Shown here: piece by piece, positions 52,852 to 62,027 of the stretch
Numbering within the stretch: position 1 is the stretch's first letter
Layout: every line of letters begins with the position of its first letter
Assembly (NCBI RefSeq): GCF_030551255.1
Contig: NZ_CP130630.1
Span: 6,429,501-6,493,500 of the forward strand
Source: Streptomyces sp. NL15-2K
GTDB taxonomy: Bacteria; Actinomycetota; Actinomycetes; Streptomycetales; Streptomycetaceae
Direction: 5' to 3'
Length of the DNA: 64,000 nucleotides
Notes under the pieces: generated by a model
What the model was told of the DNA's origin: nothing
The model's input: only the letters and a program-made list of their open reading frames with translations
Databases searched by the model: none
Program-made: the position numbers and the translations under genes

Positions 52852-54126
52852 ATGGCCGCCACCCAGACGATCACCGGGGGCGCCGCAGTCGCCGTGCTCT
52901 GTGCCGCGTCGCTCGCCGGTTGCGCGATCGGTGCCGACGGTTCTGCGGAAGATGCGCCCGGTGCGCAGAAGGCGAAGCCGGCCCAGGCGCCGCCCAAGAG
53001 CCCGATCCGCCTCATCGGTGACGGCTCCACCGCGTACACCGGAGCGCAGCCGCACCTGCCCGGACCGGAACGCCTCAAGCCCGGCCGGCGGCCCCCGCAG
53101 TTCGTGGTGTTCTCCTGGGACGGCGCCGGCGAGGACGGCCAGAAGCTGTTCTCGCACTTCCGCAAGGTCGCCAAGGCGAACAACGCGACGATGACGTACT
53201 TCCTGAGCGGTGTGTACCTGCTGCCGGAGGACAAGCGCGACATCTACCGGCCACCGCAGCACTCGCCGGGCCGCTCGGACATCGGCTTCAACGACGAGCA
53301 GGGCATCGCCGACACCGTGGAGCAGCTGCGTCTGGCGTGGCTGGAGGGCAACGAGATCGGCACCCACTTCAACGGCCACTTCTGCGGCAGTGGCGGCGGG
53401 GTCGGTGAGTGGTCGGTGAAGGAGTGGAAGAGCGAGATCGCCCAGGCGAAGTACTTCGTGAAGTTCTGGAAGACCCACACCGGCCTGAAGGAGGCCGCCC
53501 CCCTGCCCTTCGACTACGACAAGGAACTCATCGGCGCCCGCACACCCTGCCTGGAGGGCCGGGAGAACTTCATGAAGGCGGCCCGCCCGCTCGGCTTCCG
53601 CTACGACACCAGCGGGGTCAACAACCAGGTCTGGCCGAAGAAGAGAAACGGCCTGTGGGATCTGTCGATGCAGCTCGTGCCCTTCCCCGGGCACTCCTAC
53701 GAGCAGCTCACCATGGACTACAACTTCATGGTCAACCAGTCGGGCACCAAGACCCAGGGGGATCGCGCCAAGCACGACTTCTGGGGCGACCAGATGCGCG
53801 AAGGCCTGCTCATGGGCTTCCGACGCGCCTACTACGGCAACCGCGCGCCCCTGATCATCGGCAACCACTTCGAGTCCTGGAACGGCGGCACCTACATGCG
53901 GGCCGTCGAGGAGGTCATCGAGGAGGTGTGCACCAAACCCGAGGTGCGCTGCGTGTCCTTCCGCCAACTCGTCGACTGGCTGGACGCCCAGGAGCCGAAG
54001 ACCCTGCACAAGCTGCGTGCCCTGAACGTCGGCGAGGCCCCGCGAGAGGGCTGGGCGTCCTTCCTGTCGGGCCGCCCCGCCCCGGCCCCGAAGGGCGTGC
54101 CCGGGGCGCCGGCGGCCCAGCCGTAG
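52852..54126 (+). CDS. Secreted polysaccharide-deacetylase-like lipoprotein
   Basis: A 424-aa protein. A signal peptide with lipobox LAGC is followed by a NodB-like fold: VVFSWDGAGEDG (the first acidic residue in SWDGAG), GNEIGTHFNGHFCG (His pair), and a late ESWNGGTYMRAVEEV. The usual DDG of NodB reads WDGAG, so activity on chitin or peptidoglycan is uncertain. Divergent from the SulP gene. Confidence 0.78.
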   Translation: MAATQTITGGAAVAVLCAASLAGCAIGADGSAEDAPGAQKAKPAQAPPKSPIRLIGDGSTAYTGAQPHLPGPERLKPGRRPPQFVVFSWDGAGEDGQKLFSHFRKVAKANNATMTYFLSGVYLLPEDKRDIYRPPQHSPGRSDIGFNDEQGIADTVEQLRLAWLEGNEIGTHFNGHFCGSGGGVGEWSVKEWKSEIAQAKYFVKFWKTHTGLKEAAPLPFDYDKELIGARTPCLEGRENFMKAARPLGFRYDTSGVNNQVWPKKRNGLWDLSMQLVPFPGHSYEQLTMDYNFMVNQSGTKTQGDRAKHDFWGDQMREGLLMGFRRAYYGNRAPLIIGNHFESWNGGTYMRAVEEVIEEVCTKPEVRCVSFRQLVDWLDAQEPKTLHKLRALNVGEAPREGWASFLSGRPAPAPKGVPGAPAAQP

Positions 54127-54132
54127 CCGCGC

Positions 54133-55113
54133 TCACGCGGGGGTGGCGACCCCTTCGCGGAGCACGAAGGAGGGGTCGACCTGCGCCGCCAGGTCGGCCC
54201 CGGTGCGCTCGTTTCCCCAGGTCTGCGCGTTCTTCAGGTGGAAGTGCACCATCTGGCGCGTGTAGCGCTCCCAGTCGCGCAGTTCGTACGTCGCGTCGGC
54301 GGCCGTCCGCAATCGGCGCAGGGCGCGGCGGTTGGCCTCCTCCAGGAACTCGAACCGGGGCGGCCGGCCCTTCTCCAGCGCGCGCACCCAGTCCGAGTGC
54401 CCCACCGTCACGAGCAGGTCGTCCCCGACCTCGGCGCGGAGGAAGTCGAGGTCGTCGTCGCCCCGCACCTTGTTGCCGACGACCTTGAGGGCGACGCCGT
54501 AGTCACTGGCGTATTCCTTGTACTGGCGATAGACGGAGACCCCCCTCCGGGTCGGCTCGGCGACGAGGAACGTGATGTCGAAGCGGGTGAACATGCCGGA
54601 GGCGAAGGAGTCCGAGCCCGCCGTCATGTCGACCACGACGTATTCCTCGGGGCCGTCCACCAGGTGGTTCAGGCACAGCTCCACCGCTCCCGTCTTGGAG
54701 TGGTAGCAGGCGACCCCCAGGTCGGCGTCGGTGAAGGGGCCGGTGACCATCAAACGGACGGTGCCGCCGTCGAGTTCCACCGGCCGGGCGCACGCGTCGT
54801 ACACCGGATTGTCCTCGCACACCCGCAGCAGCCGGGAGCCCTCGCCGGGCGGGGTCGTCTTGATCATCGTCTCGGCGGAGGCGATGCGCGGGTTGGAGCC
54901 GCGCAGATAGTCCTTGATCAGTGGCAGCCGCTCGCCCATCGCGGGCAGCGCGGCCGCCTCGGTCTCGTCCAGGCCGAGAGCCGGGCCCAGGTGCTGGTTG
55001 ATGTCGGCGTCGATGGCGACGACCGGCGCGCCGGCGGCCGCGAGGTGCCGGATGAACAGGGAGGACAGGGTGGTCTTGCCGCTGCCGCCCTTCCCGACGA
55101 AAGCAATTTTCAT
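54133..55113 (-). CDS. ParA/CooC-like P-loop ATPase
   Basis: A 326-aa protein starting MKIAFVGKGGSGKTTLSSLF with the deviant Walker A of the MinD/ParA/CooC group; VVVDMTAGSDSF is Walker B-like, and the ligand helix CYHSKTGAVELCLNHL carries two Cys. Carbon-monoxide-dehydrogenase maturation factor CooC is the nearest analogue, but no CO dehydrogenase lies here. Role unknown. Confidence 0.82.
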   Translation of the reverse strand: MKIAFVGKGGSGKTTLSSLFIRHLAAAGAPVVAIDADINQHLGPALGLDETEAAALPAMGERLPLIKDYLRGSNPRIASAETMIKTTPPGEGSRLLRVCEDNPVYDACARPVELDGGTVRLMVTGPFTDADLGVACYHSKTGAVELCLNHLVDGPEEYVVVDMTAGSDSFASGMFTRFDITFLVAEPTRRGVSVYRQYKEYASDYGVALKVVGNKVRGDDDLDFLRAEVGDDLLVTVGHSDWVRALEKGRPPRFEFLEEANRRALRRLRTAADATYELRDWERYTRQMVHFHLKNAQTWGNERTGADLAAQVDPSFVLREGVATPA

Positions 55114-55214
55114 GTTCACCAAGCGTAGCGGCGAGATAGCCGTGGGTGGCGAGCGTGGGTGAAGAAGACCACTCCTTCGTGGGGTGCGCGCCCGGGCTGC
55201 GTAGGGTCGTACTT

Positions 55215-56039
55215 ATGAGTACGACAGGCGCGACCGCCGATCCGCTCGCGGCCCTGGGCTCACTGCCCGGTGTGGCCGAGTCCGTGGAGTCCGTGCGCAA
55301 GGCCGTGGACCGGGTCTATGGGCACCGGGTCATGCGGCGCCGCAGCAACGAGATCACCTCCGAGGCGGCCCTGCGCGGTGCCCGCGGCTCGGCGGCGCTG
55401 TCCGGCGCGGACTGGGCCCTGGAAGAGGTACGGCGGCGCAGTGACTTCAGGGGCGACGACGAGGCGCGGGTCATGGGGGCGTCCCTGCGGCTGACGGCGG
55501 AGGCCGGCCAACTGCTCTCCATCTGGCGGCAGTCGCCGCTACGGGTGCTGGCCCGGCTGCACCTGGTGGCGGCCGCGACCAAGGGCGACGAGGTCGGGCG
55601 TCCGCGCCATGCGGGCGAGCCGGTCGACGAGCCCCTGGTCGAGCTGCCGCTGCCGAGCGCGGACGAGGTCTCCGGCCGGCTGGAAGGGCTCGCCGAGCTG
55701 ATCATCGCGGGAAGTTCGGCGCCCGCGCTGGTCACGGCCGCCGTCGTGCACGGCGAACTCCTCGCGCTGCGCCCCTTCGTTTCCCGCAACGGCCTGGTCG
55801 CGCGCGCGGCCGAGCGCATCGTCCTGGTCGGCAGCGGTCTGGACCCGAAGTCCGTCTGCCCGGCGGAGGTCGGCCATGCCGAACTGGGCCGCGCGGCCTA
55901 CCTGGCGGCGCTCGAAGGCTATGTCTCCGGCACTCCGGAGGGCATGGCCGCGTGGATCGCCCACTGCGGCCGGGCGGTCGAGCTGGGGGCGCGCGAGTCG
56001 ACGGCGGTGTGCGAGGCGCTGCAGCGCGGGGCGGCGTAG
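55215..56039 (+). CDS. Fic/DOC-like fold protein with degenerate active site ('oxidoreductase' in many annotations)
   Basis: A 274-aa helical protein. The motif LRPFVSRNGLVARAAERI aligns with the Fic loop HPFxxGNGRxxR, but His is Arg and the GNGR glycine/arginine are changed. An upstream GARGSAALSGAD resembles the inhibitory helix region. So AMP-transfer is unlikely and a structural or regulatory role is possible. Family identification is an inference from the pattern. Confidence 0.55.
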   Translation: MSTTGATADPLAALGSLPGVAESVESVRKAVDRVYGHRVMRRRSNEITSEAALRGARGSAALSGADWALEEVRRRSDFRGDDEARVMGASLRLTAEAGQLLSIWRQSPLRVLARLHLVAAATKGDEVGRPRHAGEPVDEPLVELPLPSADEVSGRLEGLAELIIAGSSAPALVTAAVVHGELLALRPFVSRNGLVARAAERIVLVGSGLDPKSVCPAEVGHAELGRAAYLAALEGYVSGTPEGMAAWIAHCGRAVELGARESTAVCEALQRGAA

Positions 56040-56059
56040 GGCGCCTGGAGAAAAGGGTT

Positions 56060-56087
56060 GCGGCGGTACGAGAATTCGTACCGCCGC
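56060..56087. terminator. Hairpin terminator after the Fic-like gene
   Basis: Perfect 12-bp stem (56060-56071 with 56076-56087), loop GAAT. Confidence 0.8.
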
Positions 56088-56407
56088 TGGCATGTTCACC
56101 GGGTTACCAAGCGTCCTCGATATATTGCCCATCAGGTCGGGAACTTGGCCCGTCCCTGGTGCGGCTGGCCCGTAATCGACGGGTCGACGTCGCGTGGGTG
56201 CTCGGTGTTCATGCTCGGTCCGTGGGCCATTCTGCGTTTAAAGGTGATCCTTTCGGAGTCCTTGGTCTCGCGGGCCGTTAACTTCTTTGTACTCCGGAAC
56301 TTCAGTAAGCGGAAGCCCTGGCTGCACTTCTTTACTTTTAGGTTCAAAGGGGTGTTAAACGGGTGCTGATATGTCGAACATGTCCCAGGATCTGGTGAAC
56401 CGCCCGA
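56088..56407. other. AT-richer gap between convergent genes
   Basis: 320 bp with unusually low GC in 56230-56370. Short frames on both strands (for example to 56369 on +) lack ribosome sites and family features. It might hold a small RNA, but no structure is convincing. Confidence 0.4.
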
Positions 56408-57241
56408 TCAGACCGCCGTCGCCCGGCGCCGACTCGTGTACCAGACCACGCCGGCGGTGGCCGCCGCGGCGCCTATCGCCGCCATCGCGACGAGCGCCGG
56501 ACGGGGCGGTACGGAGAACCTGGGGAACCGCTGCTTGAGCCGGACCGGCCGGTGGAAATCGAGAATCGGCCACCCGCGCGCGAGTGCCTCGCGGCGCAGC
56601 GCGCGGTCCGGATTCACCGCGTGGGGACGGCCGACGGACTGGAGCATCGGAAGGTCGGTCGCCGAGTCGCTGTAGGCGTAACAGCGCTCGAGGTCGTATC
56701 CCTCGGACTCGGCCAGCTCCTTGATCGCCTCGGCCTTCGTCGGGCCGTACGCGTAGTACTCCACCTCTCCGGTGAAGCAGCCGTCGTCACCCACGACCAT
56801 GCGGGTGGCCACCACGCGGTCCGCGCCGAGCAGCTCGCCGATCGGCTCCACCACCTCGGCGCCCGACGTGGACACGATCACGACGTCGCGTCCGGCGGTG
56901 TGGTGCTCCTCGATGAGGGAGGCGGCCTCGTCGTAGATGATCGGGTCGATGAGGTCGTGGAGTGTCTCGGCGACGATCTCCTTGACCTGCTGGACGTTCC
57001 AGCCACGCACGAGCGCGGACAGGTACTCGCGCGTGCGCTCCATCTGGTCGTGGTCCATGCCGCCGACGAGGAAGACGAACTGGGCATATGCGGTACGCAA
57101 GGCGGCCCGGCGGTTGATCAGGCCGCCTTGGTAGAAGGACTTGCCGAAGGTGAACGTGCTCGACTTCGCAATGACCGTCTTGTCCAGGTCAAAGAAGGCG
57201 GCTGTGCGGGGCAACGAGTGGTTTTCCACGCCCTTGAGCAT
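56408..57241 (-). CDS. HAD-IB phosphatase (SerB1/CicA-like) with C-terminal anchor
   Basis: A 277-aa HAD hydrolase: AAFFDLDKTVIA (DxDxT nucleophile), VIVSTSG, and SDSATDLPML (metal site). It ends in a membrane helix (AMAAIGAAAATAGVVWYTS) and a basic tail. Mycobacterial SerB1 (Rv3661) lies in the same place beside ssd and 6C RNA. The substrate is uncertain. Start ATG at 57241. Confidence 0.88.
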   Translation of the reverse strand: MLKGVENHSLPRTAAFFDLDKTVIAKSSTFTFGKSFYQGGLINRRAALRTAYAQFVFLVGGMDHDQMERTREYLSALVRGWNVQQVKEIVAETLHDLIDPIIYDEAASLIEEHHTAGRDVVIVSTSGAEVVEPIGELLGADRVVATRMVVGDDGCFTGEVEYYAYGPTKAEAIKELAESEGYDLERCYAYSDSATDLPMLQSVGRPHAVNPDRALRREALARGWPILDFHRPVRLKQRFPRFSVPPRPALVAMAAIGAAAATAGVVWYTSRRRATAV

Positions 57242-57319
57242 AGGGGCAGCCCATTCGGCGTAAGGTGGGCGCGTGGGTTTGCCTGAGAGGCCTCTCGGGT
57301 ACACCATGGAAGTCACGGA

Positions 57320-57417
57320 TCGTTCGCGACCGTGCTAACCCGGTCCGACTCCTCCCCCCCCCCGAGTCGGCCGTGGAGACGACCCCCGCTCTCCCCCCCG
57401 GCGGGGGTCGTCGCATG
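57320..57417 (+). ncRNA. 6C small RNA
   Basis: Two stem-loops in tandem, each with a C-rich loop. CCGACTC (57346-57352) pairs with 57364-57370 around CTCCCCCCCCC, and a 12-bp stem 57378-57389/57401-57412 surrounds TCTCCCCCCCG. This is the defining structure of actinobacterial 6C RNA, which in M. tuberculosis lies between Rv3660c (ssd) and Rv3661 (a HAD protein), exactly this context. Ends are approximate. Confidence 0.85.
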
Positions 57418-57600
57418 TCCGGGTGGGTTTCTCCCCTTCTGTAAGCGGCTGTGGAGCCGTGCTGAGGCGGCTGTGGTCGCCTCTTCGGCATGTCCATGAT
57501 CCGTCACTGTGTGTAGCTGATGCGCTGCTCTGCGGAAGTCGCACAGGGGGTGGTGCAGAGGTCACCGGTATGGGTGACGGCGATATTCACAACCGTCGAG

Positions 57601-57609
57601 TTGTCCACA
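57601..57609 (+). promoter_or_regulatory. Single DnaA-box-like site
   Basis: TTGTCCACA equals the Streptomyces DnaA-box consensus. It stands nearly alone in the region between 6C RNA and ssd (a weak GATCCACA follows at 57622), so it may titrate DnaA or regulate ssd. Confidence 0.35.
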
Positions 57610-57852
57610 GTTATCGACCAAGATCCACACGATTTCCGGGACCGCTGCACCGTGATTCCAACGCGTCCCGCTCGGGCCGAGTTCCTTGCTGGTTCCGGTT
57701 AGTCGGGCGCGTTTGGCCGGTTCGTATCGGCCGTTCATATGGAGGCCGGGTGCCGGTTCTTCACATGTTGGGGAATCGCGGGGCCGCGAGGGCTCCGCGG
57801 GAGAGGCGCACCGCGGGGGCCCCGAGGGCCGCGCGAGGCGCACCGAAGGGGG

Positions 57853-58965
57853 ATGGAGACCGTGACCGGAGCCGTCACACAGGAGCCACCGCCCACCGCC
57901 GGAGGGCGGCAGGGCAGGCCGTTGATCGTCACCGAGGACGCCGAACTGCTCGACGACCTGCTGCGCCTGTGCGCGGCGGCCGGCGCCACACCCGAGGTCC
58001 ACCACGGCGTGCCGGAGCGCGGGGGAGGCTGGGAGGCCGCACCGCTCGTCCTGGTCGGCGACGACGCCGCCCGACGGGTGCGCGGAGCCGCGCGCAGACG
58101 CGGTGTGGTGCTGGTCGGGCGCGACCAGGACGACTCCGGGGTCTGGCAGCGGGCCGTCGAGATCGGCGCCGACCACGTCCTGATGCTGCCCGACGGTGAG
58201 CAGTGGCTCGTCGACCGCATCGCCGACGTCGCCGAGGGCGTCGGCCGCCCAGCGTTCACCGTCGGCGTGATCGGCGGCCGGGGCGGGGCCGGAGCGTCCA
58301 CGCTCGCGTGCGCCCTCGCCGTCACCTCCGCGCGGGAGGGGCTGCGCACCCTGCTCGTGGACGCCGATCCGCTGGGCGGCGGACTAGATGTCCTCCTCGG
58401 GGGCGAGAGCGCCGAGGGACTGCGCTGGCCCGCGTTCGCGGCCTCACGCGGGCGGGTCGGCGGCGGCGCCCTGGAGGAGTCGCTGCCGCATCTGCACTCC
58501 CTGCGGGTGCTCAGCTGGGACCGCGGTGACTGCGTCGCCGTCCCGCCCCAGGCCGTACGGGCGGTGCTCGCCGCAGCCCGGCGTCGTGGCGGCACGGTCG
58601 TCGTCGACCTGCCCCGCCGCATCGACGATGGCGTCGCCGAGGTCCTCGCCCAGCTCGACGTGGGGCTGCTCGTGGTCCCCGCCGAACTGCGGGCCGTCGC
58701 CGCGGCAGGCCGGGTGGCCGCCGCCGTCGGCATGGTCCTGCGCGACCTGCGGGTGGCGGTACGAGGCCCGTACGCACCCGGACTCGACGACCGCGAGGTG
58801 GCCCGGCTGCTCGGACTGCCCCTGGCCGGTGAGGTCCCGGTGGAGTCCGCGCTGCTGCGCCCGCACGGGAGCAAGGCGCCTCCCGCAGCGGCCGGACGCG
58901 GACCGCTCGCGCGCTTCTGCAAGGAGTTCTGGGAGCGAGCGTTGCTGGAGGCGGGTGCCGCGTGA
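57853..58965 (+). CDS. ssd: Septum site-determining protein Ssd/CpaE-like
   Basis: A 370-aa MinD/CpaE-type protein. A receiver-like N-terminal domain (about 20-115) precedes a deviant P-loop GGRGGAGAST and DADPLGGGLD. In actinomycetes Ssd is the first gene of the tad locus and is linked to septum regulation and pilus localisation. ATG after GAAGGGGG. Its stop overlaps the TadA start. Confidence 0.9.
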   Translation: METVTGAVTQEPPPTAGGRQGRPLIVTEDAELLDDLLRLCAAAGATPEVHHGVPERGGGWEAAPLVLVGDDAARRVRGAARRRGVVLVGRDQDDSGVWQRAVEIGADHVLMLPDGEQWLVDRIADVAEGVGRPAFTVGVIGGRGGAGASTLACALAVTSAREGLRTLLVDADPLGGGLDVLLGGESAEGLRWPAFAASRGRVGGGALEESLPHLHSLRVLSWDRGDCVAVPPQAVRAVLAAARRRGGTVVVDLPRRIDDGVAEVLAQLDVGLLVVPAELRAVAAAGRVAAAVGMVLRDLRVAVRGPYAPGLDDREVARLLGLPLAGEVPVESALLRPHGSKAPPAAAGRGPLARFCKEFWERALLEAGAA

Positions 58966-60239
58966 GCGCGTTTTCCGGACTTGAGCGGGGGAGCCCTGGC
59001 CCGGCGGCCGCACTGGCGGGCGGCGCGGAGATGTCGCCGGGGCTGCTGGACGGCGTACGGCAGTGGCTGGCCGAGAGCGGGGGCGAACCGACCCCCGCGC
59101 GCGTGGCGCAGGCCCTGCGGGAACAGGGACGGGTGCTCGGGGACGCGGAAGTCCTCGGTGCCGCCGAGCGGTTGCGGTCCGAACTGGTCGGCAGCGGTCC
59201 GCTGGAGCCGCTGCTCGCCGATCCGTCGGTGACCGACGTGCTGGTGTCGGCCCCGGACCGGGTCTGGGTGGACCGGGGCGGCGGCCTGGAGCTGACCGCC
59301 GTCTCCTTCCCGGACGCGGCGGCCGTACGGCGCCTCGCGCAGCGCCTGGCGGCGGTGGCCGGACGCCGACTGGACGACGCACGCCCCTGGGTCGACGCCC
59401 GGCTGCCCGACGGGACCCGGCTGCACGCGGTGCTGCCCCCGGTCGCCGTCGGCTGCACCTGCCTGTCGCTGCGGGTGGTACGGCCGCGCGCCTTCACCCT
59501 CGACGAACTGGTGGCGGCGGGCACGGTGCCGCCCGGCGGGGACCGGGTGCTGCGGGCGCTGCTCAGTGCGCGGCTGTCCTTCCTCATCAGCGGGGGTACG
59601 GGCAGCGGCAAGACGACGTTGCTCAGCGCCCTGCTGGGGCTGGTCGGGCCGGACGAGCGGATCGTGCTCGCCGAGGACTCCGCCGAGCTGCGGCCGGAGC
59701 ATCCGCACGTCGTACGGCTGGAGAGCAGACCCGCCAACCAGGAGGGCGCCGGACTCGTCACGCTCCAGGACCTGGTGCGCCAGGCGCTGCGGATGCGGCC
59801 GGACCGGCTGGTGGTGGGCGAGGTGCGCGGGCCCGAAGTGGTCCATCTGCTGGCCGCGTTGAACACCGGCCACGAAGGCGGCTGCGGCACGGTGCACGCG
59901 AACGCGGCGGGCGATGTGCCGGCCCGGCTGGAGGCGCTGGGCACGGCGGCCGGGCTGGACCGGGCCGCCCTGCACAGCCAGTTGGCGGCCGCGCTGTCGG
60001 TCGTACTGCATCTCGTGCGTGACCGGGCCGGACAGCGGCGGATCGCCGAGGTGCACGTGCTGGAGCGGGATCCCACGGGGCTGGTGCGGACGGTGCCGGC
60101 GCTGCGGTGGGGCGCGGAGGCGTTCGCGTACGAGCGGGGGTGGGAGCGGCTGCGGGGGCTGCTTCAGGGGGCGCTGCGAGAGGGCCGGTGTGGAGACGGG
60201 GATGGTCGAGGACGGGGGAGCGGTGACCGGGATGGGTGA
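58962..60239 (+). CDS. tadA: TadA/CpaF-type secretion ATPase
   Basis: A 425-aa type II/IV secretion ATPase: Walker A GGTGSGKTT, Asp box LAEDSAELR, Walker B-like RPDRLVVGEVRG, His box GHEGGCGTVHAN. It powers assembly of Flp-type pili or a pseudopilus at the membrane. The C-terminus ends in a Gly/Asp/Arg-rich tail that overlaps the TadB gene. Confidence 0.93.
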   Translation: MSAFSGLERGSPGPAAALAGGAEMSPGLLDGVRQWLAESGGEPTPARVAQALREQGRVLGDAEVLGAAERLRSELVGSGPLEPLLADPSVTDVLVSAPDRVWVDRGGGLELTAVSFPDAAAVRRLAQRLAAVAGRRLDDARPWVDARLPDGTRLHAVLPPVAVGCTCLSLRVVRPRAFTLDELVAAGTVPPGGDRVLRALLSARLSFLISGGTGSGKTTLLSALLGLVGPDERIVLAEDSAELRPEHPHVVRLESRPANQEGAGLVTLQDLVRQALRMRPDRLVVGEVRGPEVVHLLAALNTGHEGGCGTVHANAAGDVPARLEALGTAAGLDRAALHSQLAAALSVVLHLVRDRAGQRRIAEVHVLERDPTGLVRTVPALRWGAEAFAYERGWERLRGLLQGALREGRCGDGDGRGRGSGDRDG

Positions 60240-61092
60240 GACGTCGATGGGCGCGGCCGTGCTGTGCGCGGGGGCGGCCGTGTGGTTGCTGGGCGGGAGG
60301 CACTCCGGGGCGCGGCGGGCGCAATTGCTGCTCGCCGGGGGCGGAGTGGTGGGGGCCGGGCCGCCGACGTGGCGGCAACTGGTCGGCGAACTGCGGCGGA
60401 TGCGCGGGCGGCTGCGCGCCGAGTGGTGGTCGGTGGCCGTCGGGCTGGTGCTGGCGGTGCTGGGCGCCTCCGTACTGCCGGTCGTCGCGGGGGCGGCCGG
60501 GGTGCCGCTGTTGCGGCGGGTGCGGCTGGCCGGGGAGGCGCGGCGCGCGCGGGAGCGCCGCGGGGACGCGGTGATCGCGCTGTGCGGGGTGCTCGCCGGG
60601 GAGGTGCGGGCCGGGCGGCAGCCGGGCGAGGCGTTGTCGCCGGCCGCGCGGGAGTCGGGCGGGCTGGGCGAGGCTCAGGCGGCCGTACTGGCGGCGGCGC
60701 GGTTCGGCGGTGACGTTCCGGCCGCGCTCGCCGTCGCCGCACGGCAGCCGGGCGCCGAAGGGCTGCTGGGCCTGGCCGCGTGCTGGCGGGTGGCCGTGGA
60801 CCAGGGCGCGGGGCTCGCGGCCGGACTCGACCGGCTGGAAGGGGCGTTGCGCGCGGAGCGGGACCAACGGGCGGACCTGCGGTCCCAGTTGGCGGGAGCC
60901 CGCTGCACGGCGGTGATGCTCGCCGCGCTGCCCGTCCTCGGGCTCCTCCTCGGGATCGCCCTCGGCGCGGACCCGCTGCACGTTCTGCTGCACACCGGGG
61001 CGGGGCTGGGCTGTCTGCTGGCCGGCGGTCTGCTGGAGGGCCTCGGGATGTGGTGGGCGATGCGGATCGTGCGGGGAGCGGAGGCGGCGTGA
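60223..61092 (+). CDS. tadB: TadB-like inner-membrane platform protein
   Basis: A T2SF-type membrane protein (about 289 aa). Helices near residues 10-30 and 75-110, a cytoplasmic helical domain with GEVRAGRQPGEAL and DQGAGLAAGLDRLEGAL, and two C-terminal helices. Several in-frame starts exist (60190, 60223, 60232, 60247); GTG 60223 follows GGGGGAG. With TadC it forms the assembly platform. Confidence 0.85.
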   Translation: MTGMGETSMGAAVLCAGAAVWLLGGRHSGARRAQLLLAGGGVVGAGPPTWRQLVGELRRMRGRLRAEWWSVAVGLVLAVLGASVLPVVAGAAGVPLLRRVRLAGEARRARERRGDAVIALCGVLAGEVRAGRQPGEALSPAARESGGLGEAQAAVLAAARFGGDVPAALAVAARQPGAEGLLGLAACWRVAVDQGAGLAAGLDRLEGALRAERDQRADLRSQLAGARCTAVMLAALPVLGLLLGIALGADPLHVLLHTGAGLGCLLAGGLLEGLGMWWAMRIVRGAEAA

Positions 61093-61877
61093 GCGCGGAA
61101 GTTGTCCACAGGCTGGGGGGTGTCGTGGGGGCGGCGCTGGTCCTCGGGTGGCTGCTGCGGTGGGCGGCGGCGGTGCGACGGGAGCGCGGGGTCCGGCGGC
61201 GGCTGGGTGAGCTGGTGGGCGCCACGCACGCGGCGTCCGCCGGGCCGCGCCCGCAGGTGAGGGAGATGGCTCGGCGGTGGCTGCCTCTGGTGGGTGTGGC
61301 GTGTGCGGGGTGGGTGGTGGTCGGCGGGATCGTCGGCGCCGTCGTCGGCCTGGGCTTCGCGGCGGGGCTGTGGCGATGGCGTCTTCGGGAGGCCGCTGTC
61401 GAGGACGGGGCGGTGTGCGATGCCCGTGAGGCGGCCCGGCAACTGCCGCTCGCCGCCGATCTGCTGGCGGCCTGCATCGCCGCGGGCGCCGCTCCGGTGA
61501 CGGCGGCTCAGGCGGTGGGTGAGGCCCTGGGCGGTCCCGTCGGCGAAGGGCTGGCGCGAGGCGCGGCGGAGGCACGGCTCGGGGGCTCACCGGGAGAGGC
61601 ATGGCGGAGGCTCGCCGCGACACCGGGCGCCGGCGCCTTGGCGCGGCTGCTGGAACGGGCCGACGTCTCCGGGCTCCCGGCGGCCGGACCGGTCGCGCGG
61701 CTCGCCGCGGACGCCCGCGCCGACTGGGCGCGTGCCGCGACGGCACGGGCACGGCGGGCGGCCGTGCTGGTCACCGCACCGGTGGGGCTGTGCTTCCTGC
61801 CCGCGTTCATCGCGGTCGGTGTGCTGCCCGTGGTGATCGGGCTGGCGGGCGGGGTGCTGGGAGGGGGTGGTGGGTGA
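61089..61877 (+). CDS. tadC: TadC-like inner-membrane platform protein
   Basis: A 262-aa T2SF-domain protein with the same layout as TadB: N-terminal helices, cytoplasmic domain LPLAADLLAACIAAGAAPVT and helix pair at the C-terminus (APVGLCFLPAFIAVGVLPVV). GTG overlaps the TadB stop. Confidence 0.87.
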   Translation: MSAEVVHRLGGVVGAALVLGWLLRWAAAVRRERGVRRRLGELVGATHAASAGPRPQVREMARRWLPLVGVACAGWVVVGGIVGAVVGLGFAAGLWRWRLREAAVEDGAVCDAREAARQLPLAADLLAACIAAGAAPVTAAQAVGEALGGPVGEGLARGAAEARLGGSPGEAWRRLAATPGAGALARLLERADVSGLPAAGPVARLAADARADWARAATARARRAAVLVTAPVGLCFLPAFIAVGVLPVVIGLAGGVLGGGGG

Positions 61878-62027
61878 CAGGGCGTGGGGCGACGGCAGAC
61901 AGCGGTAGGTGATCAGGCAGGCAGCAGGCAGCAGGCAGTAGTCAGCAAGCAGTAGTCGGCGGGCCGCAAGCAGTAGTCAGCAGGCGGCAGGCAGTAACCA
62001 ACAGGACTGAGCCTCACGGGGGTTGAG
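61878..62027. repeat. Short-period degenerate repeat before flp
   Basis: 61915-62000 is built of imperfect repeats of GGCAGCA and AAGCAGTAGTC (three or more copies). Non-coding spacer between tadC and the DUF4244 gene. Confidence 0.7.

Noticed and set aside
56058..56369. 103-codon + strand frame in the AT-richer gap
   Set aside because: Begins inside a terminator hairpin and lacks a ribosome site.
57601..57609. Replication origin
   Set aside because: Only one good DnaA box; oriC has many, and dnaA/dnaN are absent.
57735..61752. Very long - strand frames opposite ssd and tadABC
   Set aside because: Low-complexity Arg/Pro/Ala translations, antisense to genes with clear motifs.
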